Below are positions 7,167 to 13,687 of a stretch of 19,721 bases of DNA, in pieces; position 1 is the first letter of the stretch; each line of letters begins with the position of its first letter. Origin of the DNA: Propionibacteriaceae bacterium UBA5174 (GTDB lineage Bacteria; Actinomycetota; Actinomycetes; Propionibacteriales; Propionibacteriaceae); assembly GCA_002413345.1 (NCBI GenBank), contig DHWU01000082.1:1-19721 (forward strand). The letters run 5' to 3'. A program made the translations under genes and the position numbers. Under the pieces are notes generated by a model. It saw nothing but the letters and a program-made list of their open reading frames with translations, searched no databases and was not told the DNA's origin.

Positions 7167-8123
7167 GTGTCAGCCGTCGCCTTCTCGCTGCCGCTGCGAA
7201 ACCGATTTCGCGGGATCACCGTCCGCGAGGGTGTGTTGATCCGAGGCCGGGTCGGCTGGGCCGAGTGGAGCCCGTTCGCCGAATACGGCTATCCCGAGAT
7301 TGGCAACTGGTGGCGCGCTACCTGGGAGGCTGCGAATGTGGGCTTTCCAAAGCCAGTGCGCGCCCGGGTGGCGGTAAATGCAACCGTGCCAGCACTCGGG
7401 CCTGAGTTGGCCCACGATTTGGTCGCGAACTCTGGATGTGGCACGGCCAAGGTGAAGGTGGCCGAGCCGGGGCAAACCTTTGCCGACGACCTGGCCCGGG
7501 TCGAAGCCGTCCGGGATGCGTTGGGGAGTCAAGGCAAGCTGCGGGTGGACGCCAATGGCGCCTGGAGCGTCGATGATGCCTTCGACCGGCTGTCTCGACT
7601 GTCCCGATTCGACCTCGAATACGCCGAACAACCGTGCGCCACGGTGGAAGAGCTCGCCCAATTGCGTCGCCGCTTCGCCCGCAGTGGCGTGGGGGTATTG
7701 ATCGCCGCTGATGAGAGCATCCGGCGTGCCGGTGATCCGGAGCGGGTTGCCACCTTGAATGCCGCCGATATTGCGGTGCTGAAAGTGCAGCCACTGGGCG
7801 GGGTGCGGCGCTGCCTTGAGCTAGCCGAGCGGCTCTCGCTACCGGTGGTGGTGTCTTCAGCCTTGGAAAGTTCAGTGGGCCTGGCCGCCGGAGTGGCGCT
7901 GGCGGCGGCATTGCCGGAGTTGCCATTCGCTTGCGGCTTGAACACTGCCGCCATGTTCACCACCGATGTCACCGATTCTCCACTGGTTGCCGTGGATGGT
8001 TTCATTGAAGTGCGGGACGTGACAGTGGCCGAGTCTGGTTGGCAGGCTGATGCCACCACCACCAAGGCGTGGCGCAAACGTCTGGATACCCTGCCGGCCG
8101 GACTAAGGAGCGATGGTGACTGA
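7167..8123 (+). CDS. menC: o-succinylbenzoate synthase MenC
   Basis: MenC is an enolase-superfamily enzyme that dehydrates SHCHC to o-succinylbenzoate. It is 318 aa from GTG 7167, the usual actinobacterial size. Catalytic landmarks are all visible: the K-x-K pair K95/K97 (TAKVKVAEPG), metal ligands D128 (VDANGAW), E154 (EYAEQP) and D182 (ADES), and the second lysine K206 (VLKVQPLGG). The N-terminal LPLRNRFRGITVREGVLI is typical of MenC. The open frame runs further upstream inside menA, but that part carries no MenC-like sequence, so the GTG five bases after the menA stop is preferred; there is no obvious ribosome site, suggesting coupling to menA translation. It overlaps menD by 11 bases. Confidence 0.9.
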   Translation: MSAVAFSLPLRNRFRGITVREGVLIRGRVGWAEWSPFAEYGYPEIGNWWRATWEAANVGFPKPVRARVAVNATVPALGPELAHDLVANSGCGTAKVKVAEPGQTFADDLARVEAVRDALGSQGKLRVDANGAWSVDDAFDRLSRLSRFDLEYAEQPCATVEELAQLRRRFARSGVGVLIAADESIRRAGDPERVATLNAADIAVLKVQPLGGVRRCLELAERLSLPVVVSSALESSVGLAAGVALAAALPELPFACGLNTAAMFTTDVTDSPLVAVDGFIEVRDVTVAESGWQADATTTKAWRKRLDTLPAGLRSDGD

Positions 8124-9732
8124 ATCGGCCGAATGTGCCCGCATCCTGATTGGGCAACTCCTGGCCCAGGGGGTGACTGACTTCGTGCTGGCGCCAGGCT
8201 CGCGCAGCGCACCGCTGGCGTTGTGTCTGGACGCCACGGCCAAAGCTGGCCGGCTTCGGTTGCACGTGCGAGTGGACGAACGAGTCGCTGGTTACTTGGC
8301 CTTGGGGCTGGCCAAGGCCAGCCAGCGCCCGGTGGTCGTGGTGACCACTTCGGGCACTGCGGTCGGGAATCTGTTACCAGCAGTGATGGAGGCCTATCAC
8401 GCCGGTGTGCCGCTGCTGGTGGTGTCTGCTGACCGGCCGTCCTGGCTGGTCGGTTTTGGCGCCAACCAAACCACCGAGCAGGGCGGATTGTTTGGTGACT
8501 TCCTCAGCTATTTCGCTCGAGTGAGTTCCGCCGCGCCGGCGGCAGCTCAAGCAGCTCAGGCGGCGCGGGCAGTGCTGTTGGCTACTGGTGCCACCGGTGG
8601 ACGCCGCGGTCCGGCGCAGCTGAATGTGGAGCTCGCTGAGCCGTTAGTGTCGCCTGGTTGGTCAGCGGTTGCCGTCGAGGTTGCTGCAGTAACCGCACAA
8701 CGGATTACTCTGCCAGAGCCGGTTTGGTTACCAGGCACCCCACCGACGCTGGTGTTGGGTGGTGATGGTGATGCCGAAACTGGCCGAACCGCGGCTGCTT
8801 TTGCTGGCGAGGCAGGCCTGCCCATGGTGGCAGAGCCGTCCAGCAATGCTCGTTTTGGCACCAGCGCCTTGGCTACTGGACGGCTGCTATTGGGTGGTCC
8901 GCTGGGCAGTCAGGTGGAGCGGGTGGTGGTCTTTGGTCGGCCAACCTTGTCGCGACCGGTGACCGCGTTGCTGTCGCGTCCCGGAGTCGAAGTCGTGGTG
9001 GTCACTGACCGCAGCGACTTCGTGGATCCGGGTTGGCGGGTCAGTGTGGTGGCCCAAGCGGTGGCGGTAGCGCCAGGCCCGGCTGAGTGGCTGGCGGCCT
9101 GGCAGCAGGCCGATGCTGCGCGCAGCGGCCAGGTGGATCAAGTCCTGGCCGGATCGACCGAATTGACCGGGGTGGCCTTGGCCCGGCTGGTGGTGGCTTC
9201 GATGTCGTCAGATCAGGTGCTGTGCCTGGGCAACTCCAACCCGATCCGCGACGCGGATTTGGCACCGATTCGTACCGATCCGGTGCGCACCTTCGCTAAT
9301 CGGGGTTTGTCCGGGATCGACGGGACCGTTTCAACCGCAGCCGGGATTTCGTTGGGTTCGGGAACGCCAACCACTTTGCTGTGTGGCGACCTGTCCTTCG
9401 TCCATGACGCGGCGGCGCTGACGATCGGACCAGGTGAGCCGCGACCGCAACTGCGCGTGGTGGTCGCCGATGACAATGGCGGCAGTATCTTCGCCACGCT
9501 CGAATATGGACGCGCCGAGTTCGCGGACTCGTTTGAGCGGGTGTTCGCCACTCCAACTGGACTGGACCTGGTCGCACTAGCCAGCGGCTACGGCGCCTCG
9601 GCGAGGCGGGTCAGTGGTGCTGCTGAAGTCGCCGCAGCGCTGGCCGAACCAATCACTGGATTGGAAGTATTGGTCGTGCCGGTCGACCGTGCCGGTCGAG
9701 CCGAATTGACCCAGCAGCTGAGCCGCCCGTAA
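8113..9732 (+). CDS. menD: SEPHCHC synthase MenD
   Basis: MenD is a thiamine-diphosphate enzyme that joins 2-oxoglutarate to isochorismate, the first committed step of menaquinone synthesis. It has 539 aa, within family range. Visible features are the substrate region LAPGSRSAPLAL (27-37), the ThDP-activating glutamate E56 (VDERVAGYLALGLAK), the SGTA and SADRP stretches, NRGLSGIDG (396-404), and the ThDP/Mg motif GDLSFVHD (425-432) running to DDNGGSIF (453-460). AAGGAG at 8105-8110 is only two bases before ATG 8113 and five bases before an in-frame GTG at 8116, so either could be used. It is the last gene of the menEACD operon, and its stop lies in the loop of a hairpin shared with the convergent GntR gene. 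Confidence 0.94.
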   Translation: MVTESAECARILIGQLLAQGVTDFVLAPGSRSAPLALCLDATAKAGRLRLHVRVDERVAGYLALGLAKASQRPVVVVTTSGTAVGNLLPAVMEAYHAGVPLLVVSADRPSWLVGFGANQTTEQGGLFGDFLSYFARVSSAAPAAAQAAQAARAVLLATGATGGRRGPAQLNVELAEPLVSPGWSAVAVEVAAVTAQRITLPEPVWLPGTPPTLVLGGDGDAETGRTAAAFAGEAGLPMVAEPSSNARFGTSALATGRLLLGGPLGSQVERVVVFGRPTLSRPVTALLSRPGVEVVVVTDRSDFVDPGWRVSVVAQAVAVAPGPAEWLAAWQQADAARSGQVDQVLAGSTELTGVALARLVVASMSSDQVLCLGNSNPIRDADLAPIRTDPVRTFANRGLSGIDGTVSTAAGISLGSGTPTTLLCGDLSFVHDAAALTIGPGEPRPQLRVVVADDNGGSIFATLEYGRAEFADSFERVFATPTGLDLVALASGYGASARRVSGAAEVAAALAEPITGLEVLVVPVDRAGRAELTQQLSRP

Positions 9733-9744
9733 GCGGTTCAGCTG
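9715..9744. terminator. hairpin enclosing the stop codons of menD and the convergent GntR gene
   Basis: Left arm CAGCTGAGCCGC (9715-9726) and right arm GCGGTTCAGCTG (9733-9744) form a 12-bp stem with one G·T wobble and a 6-base loop that contains the menD TAA. The GntR stop (minus strand, 9738-9740) lies in the right arm. No T tract follows on either side, so it would act as a U-less terminator or as an RNA 3'-end structure. It works equally for both strands except that the wobble becomes A·C on the minus-strand RNA. Confidence 0.6.
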
Positions 9745-10478
9745 GAGTAAGCAGTGATATCGATCGCGTAGCGCTGCCAGTGGTAGCAGTGATCTCCGTA
9801 CTCAACTGGCTGCCCGGACGGGTCGTAGGCCCGCCTAGTCATGGTCAGCACCGGATCGGTGTCTTGTAGCTTGAGCAACCGCCGTTCAGCCTCGGACGGA
9901 TGCCGAGCTGCGATGTGTTGGTAGCCGACTGCAGGCACGATGTTGCGGGCCCGGATCAGGGTGTAAAGCCCATAGATGGCTAGTTCCTCGACCTCAAGGT
10001 CGGCCCATTCCGGGCTGAGCCAGTTCCGCAGGACTGCTACCGGGCCTTCGTCTGCGGTGCGCAGCCGTTCGACGAATACCAGCGGAGTGCCTGGTTCAAG
10101 ACCGAGCTGTTCAGCGATGTGGTCGTCCTGATACGCGGTGCTGAACTGCAGCACCTCAGTGCGCGGATTTTGGCCCTCACGCTTCAGATCGTCGTACAAA
10201 CTGGGAAGCCCGTAGCGACGATGGACCACCTCGTTAGCGACTGTCGTACCGATGCCGCGGCGACGCACGAGAAGTCCACGCGAGACTAACTCGATGATCG
10301 CTCGGCGCACCGTTGGGCGCGATAAATTCAGCCGTTCCGCCATGGAGAGTTCGTTCTCGAAAGCGTCACCAGGTTTTAGAACACCGGTGTCGATCGCTTC
10401 CGCCAACTGTTCTGCCACCTGGTGGTACAGCGGTACCGGGCTGTTGCGGTCGATGTGGACCGGGAGCTGCTGTGCCAT
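9738..10478 (-). CDS. GntR-family transcriptional regulator, HutC subfamily
   Basis: This 246-aa cytoplasmic repressor-type regulator has an N-terminal winged helix (about 16-81: PLYHQVAEQLAEAI, ELSMAERLNLSRPTVRRAI, LVRRRGIGTTV) and a C-terminal UTRA ligand-binding domain (about 95-240, with RLRTADEGPVAVLRNWL and DTDPVLTMTRRAYDPSGQPVEYGD). UTRA domains usually bind a small metabolite such as a sugar phosphate or amino acid; which one cannot be read here. It starts at ATG 10478, seven bases after a TAAGTT -10 and without a ribosome site, so it is probably leaderless. It is transcribed toward menD, and the two stops are five bases apart. Its targets are unknown. Position between two men transcription units makes it a candidate men regulator, but local carriage of an unrelated regulator is just as possible. 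Confidence 0.87.
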   Translation of the reverse strand: MAQQLPVHIDRNSPVPLYHQVAEQLAEAIDTGVLKPGDAFENELSMAERLNLSRPTVRRAIIELVSRGLLVRRRGIGTTVANEVVHRRYGLPSLYDDLKREGQNPRTEVLQFSTAYQDDHIAEQLGLEPGTPLVFVERLRTADEGPVAVLRNWLSPEWADLEVEELAIYGLYTLIRARNIVPAVGYQHIAARHPSEAERRLLKLQDTDPVLTMTRRAYDPSGQPVEYGDHCYHWQRYAIDITAYSS

Positions 10479-10485
10479 AACGGGA

Positions 10486-10491
10486 AACTTA
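10486..10491 (-). promoter_or_regulatory. -10 hexamer for a leaderless GntR-regulator transcript
   Basis: On the minus strand TAAGTT is followed by TCCCGTT (seven bases) and then the ATG. There is no purine-rich ribosome site in this gap, so translation is probably leaderless. This is the best-matched -10 in the window. Confidence 0.58.
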
Positions 10492-10492
10492 T

Positions 10493-10500
10493 CGCATGCG
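10493..10500. promoter_or_regulatory. palindrome CGCATGCG next to the GntR-gene -10 (possible operator)
   Basis: A perfect 8-bp palindrome sits one base upstream of the -10 hexamer of the GntR gene, where an autorepressor could bind. GntR/HutC proteins often autoregulate, but an 8-bp palindrome can arise by chance and it does not match a known HutC consensus. Confidence 0.25.
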
Positions 10501-10517
10501 GCACCGGGTTGAGACTG

Positions 10518-10538
10518 TCTGATGCCGAATATGTCAGA
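10518..10538. repeat. inverted repeat TCTGA-N11-TCAGA upstream of the GntR gene
   Basis: Two 5-bp arms separated by 11 bases lie about 40 bases upstream of the GntR start. The centre-to-centre spacing of 16 bp would suit a dimer contacting successive major grooves. The arms are short, so it is only a candidate regulator site. Confidence 0.25.
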
Positions 10539-10551
10539 TTGCGTTAAACCA

Positions 10552-10573
10552 AGGACAAAGCAGCCCAGGTCCT
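10552..10573 (-). terminator. possible hairpin at the end of the nuclease gene
   Basis: On the minus strand AGGAC and GTCCT pair around a 12-base loop, starting inside the nuclease stop codon. The stem is only 5 bp and no clear T tract follows, so it is a weak terminator candidate between the nuclease and GntR genes. Confidence 0.28.
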
Positions 10574-12224
10574 ACTCATTGGGTGCACGCAACCAGTGCC
10601 GCAATGCGGCAGTGGCGCGGACGTCATCCTCGTTGTAGCACAGGACGCGTTCGCGGGCCAGCGTCCGCTCGGTTTCGGTGGCGGCGTGGACGGCATTGTG
10701 GAACCAGGTCATGCTGTTCAGGCCGCCGGGATCTTGGTCGCGCCAATGGAACCCGGGACCAGCGCTGGCCACTGCCTTCAGGCCCAGGCCATTGGCCCCG
10801 AAGAAGTGTTCGCGGACCACTTCGAACAGGTCGACGAAGTTGGTTTCAGCGAAGCCCAATGCCCAGCTGAGCACTTCATCGGCATCGGTGGTCAGACGAG
10901 ACAACCGCAGCACCTCATAGGCGGAGTAGTGGAAGACCAAAGCCTGGCGTTCCCCCACGAATCCGCGTAGCCAGGTCATCGCCTCGCGGGCTAGAACCAA
11001 TTCGGCGTCGGGGTCAAGGTCGGTGAAGGAACTGAAATGCCGATAGTGGCTAGCTTCGCCATCGTTGATCCAGAAACCCCACAAGTAGACCCGGTCTTCG
11101 CGGGAGGTCTCAACATCGATGTCGATCTCAACTTCGGCGTGGGGAACCGCAATCGGACCGCTGGTTTGACGTTCGAGTTCGACCCCGGCGACCAACATTC
11201 GAGAACGTCGCTGGGCCAGTCGAAGCCGTTCTTCGGAGCCTTGCCGATGTGCCACCTGTGGCAGATATCCCGGCAGCAGTGCGTCCAGGTCGGCGGCGGC
11301 GAGATCGGTGACAGTGGTGATCCCGGCATGGCGTAGGCCGGTGACCTCGTGGCGATCCAGCGGCGACTTGTTGATTCGCAGACTCAGGTCGTCGTCAGCC
11401 AATAGCGCTCGGCAGTCCGACCACCATTCGCAGTAGCCGCATTCGCGGGTGACTACCGGCTGCGGCGTTTCGATCCGGGGTTCGCGCTCCTCCCGGACCG
11501 CTTCGGCAAGCTCAACCCGGGACGCGAACTCGTAGTCGTAGCGTTCCAAGGCGCTGACCTGCACCGATTCGGTGGCTTCGCTGGGCTGTGGCGGTGCGTG
11601 CACGGTGACTTCGTCCAGATCGAGCCAGGAGCCCACTAGCCCATGGCCGGGCAGTTCGTCGGTGCCGATGATCACTCCGAGCGGCTGCGCACTGTGGTAC
11701 CCCGTCGCTTCCAGCAGTCGCCACAGATGCGCCAATTGCAGTGCATTGGCCCAACGCCAATTCCACCGAAAGCGCCAACCGGTGATACTTCTGGGTTCGC
11801 TCACCTGGGAGAGTGGCGAGAACTTGAACTCTAAGTCGTCCCGGCGAGCATCCAGGGCGCGCTGGTATTTCACAATCGCGGGCAGATAGCCGCCATCTTC
11901 GGCCCGAATCAACAGCTCGGCGCGACCGCGGCGGTGCCCGTCCCAATCGCGGGGGAGGAGCCCACCCAAGATCACCGGAGTCTGGGCGTCCATCGCTTCC
12001 AGGCAGGCATTCTCCTGATCCTCGTGGCTCGCTGTGGCCTGGCCGCGCAGGTCCCGTACTGGGATGCGTCCAGCCTTGACCTGGTTATGCACGAGGTTGA
12101 TGAACTGATCGGCGGCGGGCAGCCGGTGAAGATCGGGCAGCTTGGTGGATTCGGCGTTCGGGCGGTGGCTGAGCAGCGTCTTCCGAGGGCAACTTTGAGC
12201 TGCGTAGGGGTCGAGAGTGAACAT
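10572..12224 (-). CDS. TM0106-type RecB-like nuclease with C-terminal RNase H-like (YprB) domain
   Basis: This 550-aa putative nuclease joins two modules. The N-terminal RecB/Cas4-like part has Cys12 (SCPRK) and a later C262-x2-C265-x5-C271 cluster, the four-cysteine pattern that holds an iron-sulfur cluster in Cas4/AddB nucleases. The core segment GRAELLIRAEDGGYLPAIVK (100-119) sits where the PD-(D/E)xK motif belongs but has Glu103 for Asp and no acid two residues before Lys119. A short helix-hairpin-helix-like stretch (about 300-326) follows. The C-terminal part is DnaQ/RNase H-like, with EIDIDVE (366-372) and YNEDD (530-534). ATG 12224 is chosen because it overlaps the menG stop (TGATG); the longer frame to 12452 lies inside menG and looks like nothing. 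Role is unknown; nucleic-acid processing or repair is inferred from family. Confidence 0.8.
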   Translation of the reverse strand: MFTLDPYAAQSCPRKTLLSHRPNAESTKLPDLHRLPAADQFINLVHNQVKAGRIPVRDLRGQATASHEDQENACLEAMDAQTPVILGGLLPRDWDGHRRGRAELLIRAEDGGYLPAIVKYQRALDARRDDLEFKFSPLSQVSEPRSITGWRFRWNWRWANALQLAHLWRLLEATGYHSAQPLGVIIGTDELPGHGLVGSWLDLDEVTVHAPPQPSEATESVQVSALERYDYEFASRVELAEAVREEREPRIETPQPVVTRECGYCEWWSDCRALLADDDLSLRINKSPLDRHEVTGLRHAGITTVTDLAAADLDALLPGYLPQVAHRQGSEERLRLAQRRSRMLVAGVELERQTSGPIAVPHAEVEIDIDVETSREDRVYLWGFWINDGEASHYRHFSSFTDLDPDAELVLAREAMTWLRGFVGERQALVFHYSAYEVLRLSRLTTDADEVLSWALGFAETNFVDLFEVVREHFFGANGLGLKAVASAGPGFHWRDQDPGGLNSMTWFHNAVHAATETERTLARERVLCYNEDDVRATAALRHWLRAPNE

Positions 12225-12925
12225 CAGCGGGTGGCGCGATGCAGGGCGACGATGCCACCGCTGAGGTTCCTCCAGCTGGGTTCTAGCCAGCCGGAGTTGG
12301 TCATCTCGAGAGCCAGACTTTGCTGATCGGGCCAGGCCAAGATCGATTCGACCAGGTAGTCGTAAGCACCTGGATTGGTGCTGGTGAGCTTCGCGATTCG
12401 AGGAAAGGTATGCGCCAGGTAGTTGCAGTAGATCTCCCGGAGCGGCTGCCAAGTCGGCGTGGAGAATTCGCAGACCACGAGCAGCCCGCCGGGGCGGGTC
12501 ACCCGGTGCATCTCAGTCAGTGCGGCCTGGACGTCTTCGACGTTACGCAGGCCGAAACTGATCGTGACAGTGTCGAATGTTTCGTCTGGGAAAGGTAGCG
12601 CGAGAGCGTCGGCGTTTACGAAGGCCAGTTCGGGTTGGCGCAGCTTGCCGACCGTCAGCATCCCCAGACTGAGGTCAGCCGAAACCACCGTCGCGCCAGC
12701 GTCGGTGAACGGACGGCTGGAGGTGCCAGTGCCAGCGGCCAGGTCCAGGATCAGCTGTCCAGGGGCAGGTTTCACGGTGGCCACCATCTGGGAGCGCCAA
12801 TGTTGGACCTGCCCGAGTGATAACAGGCGATTCACCAAGTCGTAGCGTGGGGCCACCCGATCAAACATCTCCGCGATCGCCGCCCGCCGCTTGGAGAGGT
12901 TCGCTCGCTGACTTCCTGAATGCAC
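12224..12925 (-). CDS. menG: demethylmenaquinone methyltransferase MenG (UbiE)
   Basis: This SAM-dependent methyltransferase converts demethylmenaquinone to menaquinone, the last step of nucleus synthesis. It has 233 aa, the usual size. It carries the UbiE signature MFDRVAPRYDLVNRLLSLG (20-38), SAM motif I LDLAAGTGT (60-68), the acidic residue of motif II (SADLS), NADALALPFPDETFD and the second UbiE signature SFGLRNVEDVQAALTEMHRV (123-142). The start is GTG 12925; there is no ribosome site, and a weak -10 (CAGGCT) lies seven bases upstream, so it may be leaderless. The stop overlaps the nuclease ATG by one base. It is divergent from the ABC-transporter genes. Confidence 0.92.
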   Translation of the reverse strand: MHSGSQRANLSKRRAAIAEMFDRVAPRYDLVNRLLSLGQVQHWRSQMVATVKPAPGQLILDLAAGTGTSSRPFTDAGATVVSADLSLGMLTVGKLRQPELAFVNADALALPFPDETFDTVTISFGLRNVEDVQAALTEMHRVTRPGGLLVVCEFSTPTWQPLREIYCNYLAHTFPRIAKLTSTNPGAYDYLVESILAWPDQQSLALEMTNSGWLEPSWRNLSGGIVALHRATR

Positions 12926-12932
12926 AGTGGAC

Positions 12933-12938
12933 AGCCTG
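12933..12938 (-). promoter_or_regulatory. imperfect -10 for menG
   Basis: CAGGCT on the minus strand lies seven bases before GTG 12925. It differs from TANNNT at the first base only, and the spacing matches the leaderless genes of this window. The intergenic region to 13021 also holds the palindrome CGACGTCG (12969-12976), which may be chance. Confidence 0.3.
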
Positions 12939-13021
12939 CCACGCCGAGGCGCCAGGCACTGCCAACTGCGACGTCGTGGCCAATTCTGCTGATCCTTGGC
13001 CGATGGGGGAGAATCGGCGGT

Positions 13022-13687
13022 ATGGCTCGTAAGTCCCCAGTACTCAAGGTTGTTGGTCTGAAGAAGGCTTTTGGGCCGGTGGTGATCGTAGATGGTTTCA
13101 ATCTGGAGGTTGCCGCGGGCGAAGCGATAGCGCTGACGGGCCGTAACGGTGCCGGAAAATCAACGGTATTGCGGTGCCTGATCGGGGCAGATCGGCCCGA
13201 TGAGGGCACCATCGAGGTGGCTGGTGTGGCAGTCAGTGAAACCAACCCGCAGATCCGTCGCGATGTGGCCACAGTGATCGACGATCTGGATTTCTTCCCG
13301 GACCTTTCAGTGGTTGAGCACCTCGACCTATTGGCCCGCGCTCACGGCATTCCAGATCCGGACGCAGCGGTTGATGAGGTGCTGCATGAGGTTCAACTCG
13401 TGCCGCAATCGGGACAGTTGCCGGGCACCTTGTCCTCGGGTCAGCGGCGCCGGTTGGCACTGGCCACCGCGTTCGTCCGGCCCCGGAAACTGCTGGTGCT
13501 GGATGAACCGGAGCAGCGTCTCGACACTGAAGGTTTGGCCTGGCTGGCTGACCGCTTGGTAGCTGAGCGGCAACGTGGTTTGGCGATCGTGATGGCCAGC
13601 CATGAACCGATGTTGGTAGAGAAGGTGGCTACCCGAGTGGTTCGGCTTGGTGAACGCTCCGAAGTGGTTGAGGACAGCGGTGAGTAA
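13022..13687 (+). CDS. ABC transporter ATP-binding protein
   Basis: This 221-aa ATPase subunit belongs to an ABC exporter-type system. Walker A GRNGAGKST (40-48), signature LSSGQ (137-141), Walker B KLLVLDEPE (156-164) and H-loop His194 (MASHEP) are intact. The Q-loop position reads VATVIDDLDFFPDLSV (82-97), with Asp87-Asp88 where glutamine is usual. ATG 13022 is chosen because the conserved VLKVVGLKKAF start follows and GGGGGAG lies at 13005-13011 (ten-base spacing, long); the frame is open further upstream but without recognisable sequence. The permease gene overlaps its end by eight bases, so the two form one unit. Substrate is unknown; such pairs in actinobacteria are commonly uncharacterised exporters. 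Confidence 0.87.
   Translation: MARKSPVLKVVGLKKAFGPVVIVDGFNLEVAAGEAIALTGRNGAGKSTVLRCLIGADRPDEGTIEVAGVAVSETNPQIRRDVATVIDDLDFFPDLSVVEHLDLLARAHGIPDPDAAVDEVLHEVQLVPQSGQLPGTLSSGQRRRLALATAFVRPRKLLVLDEPEQRLDTEGLAWLADRLVAERQRGLAIVMASHEPMLVEKVATRVVRLGERSEVVEDSGE

Noticed and set aside
12225..12452. N-terminal extension of the nuclease frame into menG
   Set aside because: The 76 extra residues resemble no domain and are just menG read in another frame; the TGATG overlap marks the true start at 12224.
12938..12980. GCCACG/CGTGGC inverted arms between menG and the ABC genes
   Set aside because: Six-base arms 31 bases apart in a GC-rich stretch are expected by chance and match no known operator.
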